A stretch of 64,000 nucleotides of DNA from Vanrija pseudolonga (lineage: Eukaryota > Basidiomycota > Tremellomycetes > Trichosporonales > Trichosporonaceae). Position 1 is the stretch's first letter, and every line of letters starts with the position of its first letter. Positions 52,872-64,000 of this stretch are shown one piece after another. Both the position numbers and the translations under genes were made by a program. The notes under the pieces were generated by a model. The model worked only from the letters and a program-made list of their open reading frames with translations, was not told where the DNA came from and searched no databases. The stretch covers positions 1,798,001-1,862,000 of the forward strand of contig NC_085851.1 of NCBI RefSeq assembly GCF_020906515.1, in the 5' to 3' direction.

Positions 52872-55395
52872 AACGAACGAGTGTGTGCTGCTCAGCCAGT
52901 GAGTGCTTGGGGTTTTCGACAAAGAGGGTAAGAGAGCCAGCTCTGCGCTCCCTTATATCAGCCAGTGAGTGTGCAAGAGAGAGTGCGTAGTGCTGCCAGT
53001 GGTTACTGTTTGCTCGTTTCAGTTTCTTTCTCTCTCTCACGACGACGACGAGAAGCGTTAGGGTGAGAGTTTCGGGGTCGCCGTTGTGGTCGCTGTCGCC
53101 GGCGGCACGGGCGAGGGCTTCGGCCCCGGGTCTGGCCATGGCTCCAGGAGCTCCAGGACGTGTGAGGTTAGGTTGCTGTTTACTGCGAAGGTGCCGGTTG
53201 GCGACGGTTTCACCCTGCGTTTTAACGCCGCTTGCAGAGGCAAGCATGTGTGGGACGCGCGCCGTGGGATGGGGGAGATGACGAGAGACGCCCAGTGTGG
53301 TTCTGGAATGGGTCCGGATGTGACGCGTGCCAGGGGATGGTAGGTTTGGGTTGGGCAGGTGCAAGGTTTGTTGCAGCGGCGCGCGCGCGCGCGACCGTGA
53401 ACGGCGTCGTAAGGCCGCGTATCGCGCGCGCCGCGAGATCCGCAAGGTGTGGAATGCAGGGGCTGGGCAGGATGGGGCCAGTTCCTTCCACTTCCCTGCG
53501 CGTTTGACTTTGAGGGCGAGGGGTGAGTACGTGAGTGAGGTGAAGGGTGGTCGATCACACCGGCATAAGGGGATGCAGCGCAGGCAGAGTACTCGGCGCG
53601 TAGTTTGCTGGCTTGGTCGCTGTTGTTGTCTTCGTCGCTGTTGTCGCGCGCGACCTCGACGCGTTCGTCGTCGTGGTCGCCGTCGCCGTTGCTGTGACTC
53701 GGCGTAACTCGCCGTCGCGGAGACGCGTAAGACGCGTCCGTGCCGCACGACGACGAAAAAAGTCACACCCCGACCACCTCCCCTCAACACCACCGCCACC
53801 GACCGCACGCCGTCGCTCAGCGGGGCTTTGTGCATGTCGTTGCGCCGCCGTTGCTGCCAACAGATCCTGGGTCGGGGGGTACGTACCCCCGTTCTCAATG
53901 GGCGGACTATGTCGTCGTTCGGCGCCAGATAAAGAGGGGGTCGAGGCGCGCTAGCGAGGGGGTTGGGGGTAAGGGGGTGAAAAGAACGTCACTTCCCCTG
54001 TGTTTCCAACCTTGCCCCTGCCCTGCATCGAGTGTGCACCTGCACCTGCACCACTTTGCGCCGTGCACCACGCTGACTTCTCTCTCCTCTGTTGCAGCTC
54101 GCGCGCTTGACGTAAGGTTGGGTTTGTGCGCTACGCTACGCGTATGCCGACGGACAGAGGTTTGTTTGGTGTGGCCAGGCCGTCGTTGCCTGGCGCCGAC
54201 GTCAGGCGCGTCGCGGCAGGCGTGCCGAGGTAGGCGCACTGCCGATACTCACTGTTGCTGGCTGCTCGTCTAGGCTCGCGCAGACTACACCAGGCCTTGC
54301 TTTGGCAGGCGTGGGGTGTAGGAAGTAAGTACTTGCTTGTGTTGAGTGGGACGGGGGAGGGAGGGAGGAGGAGGCTGAGATTGTCGCGCAAACTAGACAC
54401 TGCGAGGCACATTAGGGCACACCCACTAATGGCGAATTACAACTTGGCGACTGCTGATCTGCGCGAAGGCCAGCTTCCTTCTGATCGTCCAAGCCTCCCA
54501 GCTGGCTGGCGAGAACGTAGTGCTCATGATACTCATGAACTACACACATGTCCCTTCTCCGGGGCGAGCTTGGCGCTCTCCGGCAAGTCCGCGATCCCAG
54601 CCACGCGGCACCCGATATCCCACGACTGTTCCCCTGACCGGACCGCCGACGGGCAGCGCCGCACGCATAGAAAACGATAGATTTGGAACCCCGCCGTCTT
54701 GGCATACTTGCACTCTCACACCATATCTCGAAGGACACGCGAGCTGACCCACCGGCAGCGGTAACAGTTCCGATCCTCCGACACGACGCAGACGACGACG
54801 CCACGGTGGTAGCATTCCAAATGCTCCGTAGCCAGCCGGCGGCAACCTTCAGGACCTACCTAGTTTTCCAGGCACACGCCGTATCGCGCCATAGTGCAGC
54901 CAGCTTGCGCTAGCTATCATTCCAGTGATGCAGCGGCCATTCCCAAATGATCAGCAATGCAAGTGCACGCGACTGACTAGCTCGTCCTTGGCACCCACGG
55001 CCGGCCGGCACGGGCTATGCATCTGGCGTCACTATGACATGTGGGCGGGGGCACGGGCTGCAAAAGTGGTGGGAGGTGACTGGCGCGTGACTGCACCATT
55101 TTTTCTCCTGGCTACGGGCTGCAGTGGGCCGAGAGGTGCACTCGCGCGGCTTTGAGTGGTGCGTGTGCTAGACGCAAGACGCAAATACACTGGACAGGCA
55201 GGACCTGTGACGCTGCTCGACGTCGACGCCCGAGGACCTGGGCACCAGGCCGCTGTATCTCCCCATGTTGGGGGTCGGGTGACCGAGCTGGCGGGTACTG
55301 CCCCGCACGCAAGGCAGGCAAGGCAGGCTCAAGGAGGTGGGGCTGAGCTGTTGGAGCTGGGATGGATGGGATGCGTGGTACGCTTGGAGACATCC
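52872..55395. other. Long intergenic region
   Basis: Promoter of the CAP3 gene at one side. GCGCGCGCGCGC near 53383-53394. Open frames up to 383 codons on the minus strand overlap the CAP3 gene start and look like GC-rich chance frames. No gene supported. Confidence 0.4.
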
Positions 55396-55811
55396 TCACG
55401 GCGTGGGCGGGGACCAGCGCTTGCGCCGGCGCGGGCTGGGCGACGGCGGGCTGAAGAGCCAGGCGGGGAAGCGGCGGATGCGGAGCCACAGGCGGAAGAC
55501 GCAGAGGTTGAGCTCGCTGGGAGTGTTAGACGGAATGAAGAGCAGGTCGCCCGCCATGGTGCTCACGTTATCCCGTGGCCGACCTTGGCCAAGGGCGACT
55601 GCGGCTCGTCGTCGTCGCTCGTCGGGTCCCAGTGACATGGGCTCGCGCTGCGCGTGCGCCGCAGCGGCGCGGGCGAGTGGACCGGCGTGCGGATGTACCC
55701 CGGCGCCGCGAGGGAGAGCGAGCTCCGTGACGTGCGGAGCGGCGGGGTCGTGAGTGTGCTTGTTGTGCTCATGCTGTCGTCGTCGCTGTCGTGGGGAAGA
55801 ACGTGCTGCAT
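55396..55811 (-). CDS. Small Ser/Pro/Arg-rich protein, uncharacterised
   Basis: Minus-strand exons 55567-55811 and 55396-55516 give 121 aa. The 50-nt intron (GTGAGC donor, CTAAC branch, CTCCCAG acceptor) must be removed to join the frames. N-terminal part acidic and Ser/Thr-rich (HDSDDDSMSTTSTLTTPP), then PLRRTRSASPC, a basic or hydrophobic stretch ELNLCVFRLWLRIRRFPAWLF, and PPSPSPRRRKRWSPPTP at the end. The middle could be a membrane-interacting amphipathic helix. Family not recognised. Confidence 0.6.
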
Positions 55812-56752
55812 CGAGAGTTGAGTGCGCTCTTGTTTTGACTGTAGAGGAACCGAAGACGAGTACAGGGCTATCGCCGGCGGGGTACCCTTTCCAGTGAGGG
55901 CGGTGGCGTCGGGCGGCCACTGGCACAAGATGGCGAGGTGGCTTCTGCAGGGAGCCGAGCGGTGCCAGGCAGACTTTGTAGCTGGGTGAAGGCAGAGCTG
56001 GGCAGGGGTTGGGATGCATACCCCGGCGATATCCCATGCATTTAAGTAGTTCCTCTCCTCGTCGACAACGTCGCGAGGGCTAGAGAGATCAATTATCAGC
56101 TAGATAACGAACGGAACTGCCACCTCCGGACCACGAAAACGCATTACGAATTGGGGCGGCACGGTGGGACCAGCCGCAACCAGCGGCAGCCAGCTGGCGT
56201 GCCTCGGCGTCGCCGCTGGTGTCTCAGCTCACAACTTTCGGGGTGCCTGCGTGCATTCCGCCTAGCTGGTCATGGGTACTGACTGCACGCTGGGCCCCAG
56301 GCAGCGCTCACCCCGTTTCCCCCGCCACGCGCTGGTCGTCCCTCCTTTGATCGCCCGCCAGGCCGGACGCAGCGGCTGGCTCGGCGCGCCCCCAGGGCCG
56401 GCGGCGGCGCCACCGCGCGCGCTGGTTGGCTGACCCAAGCGATCTCGACGCCCCCCTTGCGCAGATGTTCTCAAACTCGGCGGATGCGCCGTTCGGAGGA
56501 TGCTCAGCCGTCGGTAGCTGAATTGTCAGACAATATTACTGCTGCTAATCGCTGGAATGTGGCTAACCAAGTGCATGCCGAATGAATTGTATCGGCCCGC
56601 GCCTGGACATTTACGTCATGGCGCGGCGGGCCAACCTTCTTGTTGTTGTCCACTCCTCGTCCACTGTTCTTCACACCGATCCATGGGCACACGACCGCCG
56701 CGGCGTCCATGCACATCCGACTCGGTTGAACGCCGGTGAAGTCGCACGACCG
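55812..56752. other. Intergenic, divergent promoter region
   Basis: Between the small Ser/Pro/Arg-rich gene (minus) and the first F-box-like gene (plus). No gene seen. Confidence 0.45.
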
Positions 56753-57769
56753 ATGCCTTCGAAGCGCCGCAAAACGGCGTCCAAACCTAAGCGGGCAACA
56801 ACAAAGCCCAAGCCCGAACTCACCGCCCTCCCACCCCTCCCACTCGAGGTCCTCTCGCACATCGTCGCGAGCCTCAACCCCGACACGCGCACCGGCCGAG
56901 CAGCGCTAGTGGACCTCCTCCGCGTCTCGGCCTGCTGGGAGGCAGCAGCACGCACGCTCTACGCCAAGGTCAGGCTCAACGAGGACAAGCTCATCTCCGT
57001 CTTCTTGTACGGCGGCGTGAGGAGAGGCAATTGGGACGGCGACCCCGTCAAAGGCAACCTTAGCAAGCGAACAACCCGCGCACTCGGCTTCATCAAGCGG
57101 CTGCACTTCGTTCCTCCGTTGTCTCGCGACACACTCCTCTTGCTGCTGGACGAGGCGTCCAGACATAAACCGCGCCCTCTCTTCCCAAGCGTCAGGTACC
57201 TTCACCTGGTGGGGTCGGGCGTCTTTTCCGGGCTCCCACCGCTGTCGAAGGACATTACCTTGTTCGACCGCCCCCACGTCTGCGTTGACGGGCGAAGCGA
57301 CACGGACTGGCTCGTCCACCACACTCGCTCATTCACAAACCACGCGAGCGCAACTCGAAGCATAGTAGGTAAACTCCCAGCGAGTTGGGAATCGGCGACA
57401 ATATACGACCCTCAACCCTTCCTCTTTCCTGGCGGCGCGTGTTATCAAAATACCGACCAGTATTACGAGTGGGCCAAGCTCTTAGAGTCCAAGGGCCCAG
57501 TCCCGCCTTTGGAGATGTATCTCCGACCATCAGCTGGGACGCGACTGCCCGCACCGGAAGACGTCCCCATCGTTCTGCACGTCGTCAAGCCAGAAGACAA
57601 TATTCCCGCCTGTCTGGTTTGCGGTAAGGCACCGCTGACCTTGCTCGAGCTGACTAGGCGCCAGATCGCACTTGGAATACCCAGTTCATGCGTTGAACGT
57701 ACCTCCGCCCACACTCAGAGCATGAAAGCGTCACACCGCGGCTGGGAAGCAGAGCTGCTCCGTACCTGA
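56753..57769 (+). CDS. F-box-like protein, paralog 1
   Basis: Continuous frame of 338 aa from MPSKRRKTASKPKRAT, a basic NLS-like start. The F-box-like motif LPPLPLEVLSHIVASLNP (about residues 26-43) is followed by a helical region shared with the next gene: LYAKVRLNEDKLISVFL, RTTRALGFIKRLHFVPPLSRD, ITLFDRPHVC, LPASWESATIYD and CLVCG. After TGC-G a splice donor GTAAGG and acceptor CTGACTAG (57624-57657) may give a shorter tail (312 aa), as in paralog 2 at the same codon. The in-frame ATG at 56582 lies in unrelated sequence. Probably an SCF substrate adaptor or a lineage-specific F-box-like protein; target unknown. Confidence 0.72.
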   Translation: MPSKRRKTASKPKRATTKPKPELTALPPLPLEVLSHIVASLNPDTRTGRAALVDLLRVSACWEAAARTLYAKVRLNEDKLISVFLYGGVRRGNWDGDPVKGNLSKRTTRALGFIKRLHFVPPLSRDTLLLLLDEASRHKPRPLFPSVRYLHLVGSGVFSGLPPLSKDITLFDRPHVCVDGRSDTDWLVHHTRSFTNHASATRSIVGKLPASWESATIYDPQPFLFPGGACYQNTDQYYEWAKLLESKGPVPPLEMYLRPSAGTRLPAPEDVPIVLHVVKPEDNIPACLVCGKAPLTLLELTRRQIALGIPSSCVERTSAHTQSMKASHRGWEAELLRT

Positions 57770-58237
57770 ACTTCCTTCGGTGGATTCAGAAGCCAATGCG
57801 CTGAGTACGGCGACAACACACGCCGAGGGCCATTTGCTATGCGTTGGGGGGCACTAGAAGGCGAGGCTCCTGCTGCAGGCGTTCTGCGGATGTGTGAGAG
57901 TTGGTCTAGAACGAGGAGGGCAGACGGACAAATGCCAGTTGCGGTGTAAGACTGGTGACGTCACGCGGATTCACGATGTTCCGTCGTTCGTAAACGCGAA
58001 ACCTCGCAACGGCCTGTTGCCCTTGACCAATCTATCATTCACATCAACACGCCAGGCGCCAGTACGACCACTGCTACATGCTGTGTGACACCCAGCTAGC
58101 CGTGGTCAGGTGTCGCCGAGGCTCGCCCACTCTGGCTCATCCTCCATCTCACATCTCTCGCGCTTGGCTTCGACTTTGCGTCATCGACTGCCTTCCCACG
58201 GGCGATAGGCTTCAACTGTTGCCTTGGCATCTTCGGC
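57770..58237. other. Spacer between F-box-like paralogs
   Basis: 468 bases, promoter of paralog 2. No gene seen. Confidence 0.45.
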
Positions 58238-59255
58238 ATGGATCCCGAACGACGTCCACGGACAAGCACAGCTGAGACTCAGAGCCATTCAGGCGGCCTA
58301 ACACTGCCGTCAGAGGTCCTCACCGACATCATCGCCAGTGTTGATCCGACAACGGCTCAAGGTCGGAAGGCCCTCGTCACTCTGCTCACGGTCTCTTCCT
58401 TCTTCTGGGAAAAGGCATCACAGGTCCTATACCGCGATATCCAGCTCGACAACGACAAGCTTTTCACGCTGCTCGCTGCCGGGCGAGAAACGAGTGAAGA
58501 TAAGGCGAGTCCTCACCGCTTCCAACAGAAGCTGAGTGAGCGAAGCGCACGCGCTCTGGGGTTTATCAAACGCCTGGAGTTCCTCGCCCCCCTCTCGCTC
58601 GACTGTCTCCGTATTATGTTCGATGAGGCAGGAGCAAAGGGAGCGACGCTGTTCGAGAACGTGCAACAGCTACGCATCATCTCAGACACCAACACTGCCG
58701 TCAAACAACTTGCGAAAGACGATCCCCCGGACGACATTGTCCTCTTCAACCGTCCCGATGTGTGCTTGAGTGGGGAGGACATCCCCGAATACTTCCGCTG
58801 GCTCCCGCTTCGCGGCACAAGATTTCTCGCCCACCACGGGGCTTTCACGGCAGACGCAATGTGGTGGGTACCCCCCAGCTGGGAGTCGTTCAAGATCTTC
58901 GACGCGTGCCCCGCACAATTCCCAGCCGCCGATCCGTCAGTCTGCATCTTCTGGGCGGACGAAGTTCGGTTCAACCCGAATCGCACGCCAATAGACGTCT
59001 TCCTGGTCATGGAGAATGACGACGAGAAGGCCAAGATCCAGAGGGGGATCGACATAAACCCCGACAAGCCCTTCCCAAGAGAAGAGCTGAGACTCCACTT
59101 CATGACGCCCCGCGAGGAGGCTCCTCCGTGTCCAGTCTGCGGTTAGTGCATCACGATGAACATAACTCAGTCCGGCGCAGCTGACGTGAGTTGCAGGCGA
59201 GACCTGGCCACCCGATAGCTACTGGCTCGAGCGGGGCAGCGATAGGGAGGATTGA
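58238..59255 (+). CDS. F-box-like protein, paralog 2
   Basis: Exons 58238-59141 and 59197-59255 give 320 aa; unspliced the frame stops at 59146 directly after CPVCG. The intron has GTTAGT, a CTGAC branch point and TTGCAG, and it sits after the same Cys codon as in paralog 1. Motifs: LTLPSEVLTDIIASVDP (F-box-like), LYRDIQLDNDKLFTLL, RSARALGFIKRLEFLAPLS, IVLFNRPDVC, VPPSWESFKIFD, APPCPVCG plus GETWPPDSYWLERGSDRED from exon 2. Overall clearly homologous to the preceding gene, tandem and same strand. The terminal CxxC may bind metal but stands alone. Confidence 0.72.
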
Positions 59256-61049
59256 TCGGCCACACTATCAAGTCCATGCAGGCTTCAAGGATGATGTCAT
59301 CTCCGACCAGCCCGACCAGCCCGACCAGCCACATGGTCAGCATACTGCGACGTCCGAAACGCCCGACATCTTGGGCATGCATCCACACGGCGTGTCAGAT
59401 CAGAGCTCGTCCTCGTATCCACCTCTGTCCGTTCGCCTGCATGGCGTTGCCCAGCGATGATGCCCCTGGCCCAGAAAGCTCCACCGCCATATGTGCCTCG
59501 TTGTTTAGCGATCGTGCAGGTGTCCAGCCAGTACTTGGACGGCAGGCAACCTTGGGTCGTCACCTTGACGACTGACACCCACTGGAACTGCGGACTGTGC
59601 ACCTGTTGCGATGTGTGTGATGAGAGCCCCACGTTTGTGCGCGTGAAGGGTCGCGGCTGCCAGATGGTTGCCGCTCTCGCTGCGTCTCAGAAACGAGGCT
59701 AAGGATAGGTTTAATGTCTCCCTCCCCGGCAGCAGAAGTACAATTTGGGAGGGCTCTTTACGTATGTATCACACATCCTAGTGCACTGACATCGCCAGCA
59801 CCAGATACCATTCCTCAGCGAGGACTGGGGCCGCGGATTGCAGTGAGATATGGACAGTACCCGCCTCAACCAGCTGTGTGAGGAGGTCGCGGTATGTGTC
59901 GAACATGGCGTCGGGGGTACCAGGGGTTCGAGGGCATGAGAAGACAATGGAACCATCCGTCTTGCGTGGCACCCGGGCACATGGCCGGCCATATGCACAG
60001 CTGCAGCAACCCTCAGAGCTGGGAGCAAGTGATGCAAGGGACGTTTCCAAAACGGATGGCACACAAGGCAGACCAGTCGTAGTGGAACCGTGCCTAGGCG
60101 GTTGGCGGGAAGAACGACTCCATACCGTTTTGCCTGGACTTAAAAGTTGTGGCTTGGCCGGTCGCCCTGATTAATCCATGTCACAGATGTGCTGGGTGAG
60201 TAGCGCGGGTATGATAGCGATGCGGGGGTGCGCTGGAGCCATCCATAGCACGCTGCTAGCCTTTCCAACTGGGCACACATGGCCTGATATGTACGTGGTG
60301 CACGACGGGCTAGAGCGCATCTAGACCGCCCGAGAGTATCGACACACCGCACCTCTCGTACGCTGCAGCCCTATTGTACGTGATGTGCGGCCCGACTGAG
60401 ACGTCCTCGGGGACGATGACAGCACCGCAGTAGCCCCCTGCAGGCCTCCTGGGCAACAGCCACCACATCCGTTGTGGTGCAGGCGACGCACGCTTCCCTA
60501 GCCTTGTGTAACATGGCAACTTTTGGACCACGACTGTGCCATCAGTGGGTGGTGGTGCCAAAAAATGCTCCGTTATCGCAACGGCGGCCTGGACAACAAA
60601 TAGGCCCCCTCCTCCCTCCTCTTCCTTCCCCCGCAAACTCAATCGCCGTCGCTATGGGCATGCGCTACCACGAGGTACACGATGTATCACATGAATCACA
60701 CTTTGCGACTGCCCGTGTGCTCGCCTCTCGCTTGCAGTTTGGGAGAGGCACCCGAGAGGAGGGCACCATCGCTGGGCAAAACATTGGTCAAACACTAAAC
60801 TCGTGCCTAATGATGCGGGTTTCGTTTCGTTCGGGCAAGATACCGCTGTTGTGTCGTGCGAAACACCCTCGACCTGCTGCAAGAAGCGAGTGCGTAGCTC
60901 CGCCCGCCGGACTGTCTAGGCCGCTTGCTCTCTTGCCGACGCTGATATCCCTGGATCGTGCACCTGGCTGTGCATATGTTGACCTCTATGTGTTTGTCTA
61001 TCTCGTCATTGTCCTCCTAGTGGGCGACCCTATTGCCGGCATACTGTGC
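59256..61049. other. Long intergenic region
   Basis: A 9-bp repeat (GACCAGCCC, three copies) near 59307-59335. Open frames are short or antisense to the next gene. No gene supported. Confidence 0.4.
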
Positions 61050-62089
61050 TTAAAATCCCCACTCAACCTCGTGGAACTCGACCTGGTGTTGCCCAAGCCA
61101 CTTTTTAGCCTGCTCCTGCTGCTCCTTGGCGACATCGGGGTGCGTAGATTTCCCCGCCGCCAACGCCCACTCCTGCCAGAACTCGTAGTTGTACGCCCGT
61201 GTCTCGCACTTGCGGTACGAGCCCATGTACTTGTCCCAGCTGCGCCAGAAGAGACCAAAGTTGACGCGGCGGTGCGAGTGGTGCATCTGGTGGTCACCGA
61301 CAGTGAGCATGTGCGACCCGCTTGCAATGGCGACGGGTGCGGCGAGCGGGTGGAAGACCATGAGCGAGTAGTGCGATCGGTAGCCAGAGTGGCCGATGAG
61401 GGTCGAAAAGATGACGAACGACAGTGGCAGGAGCCAGTACCACCAGTTGTGACCGGCAATGTAGGTCCATGCGAGGAAGGGGAGGCCAACCTGGATAAAG
61501 TTCTCGATGACCTCGGCGTGGCCAACAATGTACACGTGCATGGCGTACGAGTACTCGTGGTGCATGGCGTGGAGCCAGTCGTAGAGCGGGCGCACCACAT
61601 GGAATGTGCGGTGGCACCAGTAGAAGAAGGTGTCGTGGATGACCATGTACAGGGCCATGTAGAGCGCCATCTTCCAGAGGCTGAAGTCAAATGAGATGGC
61701 AGGTCCACCGGGGTTACGGTAGACAAGGGCATAGACGGCGGTGGGGACGGTGAAGGACATGGAGTTGATCCACGCGGTCATGGCGCCACGCTCCTTGGGC
61801 AGAGGGTAGTAGCGAAGCAGGAGGCCATGCTTGTACAGCCAGGCCGTGCCCTGGAAGAGGACCTCGCTGTAGCCGATAGCGACGGTCGATGCGGCGACGC
61901 CGAGGACGATGCCTTGCAACCACTGGAGGGCGAGGGGGAGGGTGAGAGCAAACCCGGGGAGTGGCAGTGAGGTGCCAGACCCCAGTGGCAGTGGAGCTGA
62001 CTGCGCCTTGGTGAAGACGAGTGATGTTGCGTTCTAGGTAGGTCAGCAGCTGCGTCCGAGTGGCGAGCGCACCCAACGTGACGTACCAT
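61050..62089 (-). CDS. Fatty acid hydroxylase/sterol desaturase superfamily enzyme
   Basis: ER membrane di-iron enzyme. Minus-strand exons 62087-62089 and 61050-62033 give 328 aa; the first coding exon is just the ATG. The protein has several membrane spans (LQWLQGIVLGVAASTVAI, LWKMALYMALYMVIHDTFF, WWYWLLPLSFVIFSTLIG) and the three His boxes of the superfamily: HDTFFYWCHRTFH, HAMHHEYSYAMH and HQMHHSHRRVNFG. Length and His spacing fit C-4 methyl-sterol oxidase or C-5 desaturase-like members, yet blocks are not close enough to name the sterol step. Minus-strand TATTAAAAG ~80 nt upstream. No C-terminal ER-retrieval lysines (ends VEWGF). Confidence 0.9.
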
Positions 62090-63229
62090 GGTGATGGCTC
62101 GCCTGGCAGTGGTGCGATAAGGCAAAGGGAGCGATGGGTGAGAATGGGGGCTGCATGCCTGTATGCGCCGCCTCTTTTAATACACACCCAGCTCGTCGCA
62201 GTGGCCTCGCCGCTGTTCTGAGACAGCCCATCCCTGCTGTCGCTCCCTCTTCGCATGCCTTGCAAGCACTTGCACCCGGGCTCTGTCGTGACGTGTGTCG
62301 CCCCGCCTCGACAATGGGCACTAAAGTGAGCGGCCCCCGTTCCTCGACGACGTTGGGACACAAAACAAACTCACTCGTCGGCGAGGCGAGCCCTGCCGCT
62401 GCCGGCAGGTAGTCTGATTTGGCCTGGTCGGACCTGGTCGGACGAGGAGAGGAGATCAGATCACGACACGATCGTTGGCACCCTCCCTCGCCTCCCTCGT
62501 GGACGGTGGGCCTGGCCGCTCGGCCGGCCGCAGTATGCACACCACCCACTGTGGTGAACTCGTGGCTGCTGCCTGCCTGCTAACATTACAGGGGCCGGGC
62601 CAAAGCAAACATGTGTACGTTATCGGGCGTGCCTGGCACTTGTCGTCCGGGGAAACGATGCACGAGAGAACTGGGGAGATGGCTGGATGTTTGTTACCGC
62701 CGTTCAGGCTCCTGAAACGCCTCGGTCCGGAGCCGCACGGCACGACAGAACAGTCAATCGGTCGAGAGCATCGTGGTGAGGCCGCAACACCACCGACGGA
62801 CACGAGGAGGCGACTGACCTTGATCATTGAAACCTCCCAAACGAAGGGACAGGGGGCAGGGTTTGCAGTCCTGTTTGGTTCCTCTGCCGGTCGTCTCGAC
62901 GCACTGTGCATCGACGTCCGCGCCCACCTGGCTTTGTTTCGCCTCGCAAAGATCCCTCCAGACTCGGATGTTGTGCCTCTCCGCCCTGTGCCGCTTGCGC
63001 GGGCCGCCATGTTCCCGGTGGTGATGCCACGTTCCCGGGGTGTCGTGTGGGTTGACGACGTCATGAACCTTGACACAACGACGTCTTCACCTGCCGCAAG
63101 CATCCACGCATCCAGCTTGCGTGGTACCAATTCTCAAGGCACGTAGTGCATAGGCGATACCACCAGATGCGGTGGTGGACAACAGGGTGCATCTGCTGAA
63201 ACTTTTGGAGACGGACAGCGCGGCAACGC
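62090..63229. other. Intergenic; two mirror open frames
   Basis: Promoter of the hydroxylase gene, then frames of 223 codons (plus, 62475-63146) and 224 codons (minus, 62456-63130) opposite each other. Neither shows a family or splice support. Unexplained. Confidence 0.4.
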
Positions 63230-63815
63230 CTACGCCCGCGCATCCAGGACGAGCGCCGCAATGCCAAACGCCCAGCCAAGGAGCGACACGGCGCCGTGGC
63301 GCCATGCATTCCGGCGCTGCCACTTGCCGAGCAAGGTTTCAACCTGCTGGCCCTGCTCCGCGCTCAGCTTGTCCCCTTCGTCCGCGAGGGCGAGGAGCTC
63401 GACATTGACGGGGTGGATGAACGCCAGGGTGAGGGGCACGGTCGCAAGGCTGAGCACCCCCGCGTGCGCGGCAAGCGTCCGCACGAGGCCGGAAGCTGAG
63501 ACGACAGCGTACGCGTCAAGCGCGGCCGCGAGCGCCTGCGCGCCGAGCGTCCAAGCCTGCAGGCGGTTGGGTCAGCGATGATGCCAGCCAGCCAGAGCAC
63601 ACACGCACCGCCCCGGCGTGGAAGTACGCCTTCCATGCGCCGACCTTGTCTGCGGGGCTGAGTCGTAGCGCGCCGACCTTGCCGGTTAGGAAGGGCACGA
63701 TGCCGAACTGCGCCAGGCCGACGTTGGCGAAGGTCGCGTACGACGACGCGGCGGTCGCGCCGACCAGCGCGACCGTCGTCCAGGTTATGCCGAGCTCAGC
63801 GAATATGGCAGGCAT
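63230..63815 (-). CDS. DUF1772 membrane protein
   Basis: Minus-strand exons 63609-63815 and 63230-63556 give 177 aa. DUF1772 layout of four membrane segments: VALVGATAASSYATFANVG, YAVVSASGLVRTL, AGVLSLATVPLTLAFIHPVN and GAVSLLGWAFGIAALVLDA. The hallmark FIHPVNVELLALAD matches the family PxN motif after segment 3. Family members include anthrone oxygenase-type proteins in fungal polyketide clusters, but most are uncharacterised and no polyketide synthase is near. Minus-strand TATAAC ~55 nt upstream. Confidence 0.85.
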
Positions 63816-64000
63816 GGTGTGTGCTTGGTGCATGCATGCTCGTCCCGGCATCAGACGCATGCTGTTATACAACCTCGAGCGTGCGCCGTGCCGAACGCCA
63901 TCATCGCCGGCAGACTTGCCCGCAACTTCGGCGCGCTCGCTAGACTCGGTACGCTTGTCAGCAGCGTGCACTCCTGTGTCGGGGGGCGCCGTCAGGATCT

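Noticed and set aside
60474-61694. 406-codon plus-strand frame
   Set aside because: Its second half is antisense to the fatty acid hydroxylase His-box region; the first half has no support.
1-64000. Transposons, LTR elements or viral relics
   Set aside because: No transposase, reverse transcriptase, integrase or capsid-like frame and no paired long terminal repeats noticed by eye; a repeat-library search would be needed to exclude short remnants.

Overview
The window is nuclear DNA of a GC-rich basidiomycete yeast. Most genes carry several very short introns (about 35-55 nt) with GTGAGT/GTGGGT-type donors, CTNAC branch points and CAG acceptors. The tRNA genes carry introns, the genes are packed on both strands, and several families are typical of fungi. 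Gene style suggests Tremellomycetes, probably Trichosporonales; this is inference from sequence style, not from a marker gene. I see no rRNA, CRISPR array, plasmid, telomere or recognisable transposon.

Layout. 1-7.9 kb: an Fpg-type DNA glycosylase, a Prx5-type peroxiredoxin with a probable mitochondrial form, tRNA-Tyr, tRNA-Ile, an alpha/beta hydrolase, then a tight tRNA-Ile/tRNA-Ser pair. 8.2-11.4 kb: a tandem array of small DUF3224-like barrel proteins (three intact genes and one relic). 12-18 kb: a metallo-beta-lactamase-fold protein, Kin17, a ZNHIT1/Vps71 zinc-finger protein, tRNA-Pro and an aldehyde dehydrogenase. 18.5-21.8 kb: a fourth, longer DUF3224-like gene, a possible CxxC microprotein and tRNA-Ser(CGA). 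22-29.6 kb: two divergent paralogous transglutaminase-domain proteins on either side of a CUE-domain ubiquitin-binding protein. 29.6-38 kb: Rev7, a Heh1/Man1 inner nuclear membrane protein, a type II membrane protein, and a membrane-anchored SGNH esterase. 38-52.9 kb: a second tRNA-Ser(AGA), a four-helix membrane protein, three CAP/PR-1 secreted proteins (the last a long mucin-like, repeat-bearing one), a beta-rich conserved fungal protein and two uncharacterised genes. 55-64 kb: a small basic protein, two tandem F-box-like paralogs, a fatty-acid-hydroxylase-superfamily enzyme and a DUF1772 membrane protein.

The genes do not form one pathway. The main structure is local paralogy: four DUF3224-like genes plus a relic, two transglutaminase-like genes, three CAP genes, two F-box-like genes and two pairs of tRNA isogenes. 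For nearly every spliced gene the exon joins given below were checked by hand for reading-phase consistency at every junction. They remain hand predictions without transcript data.
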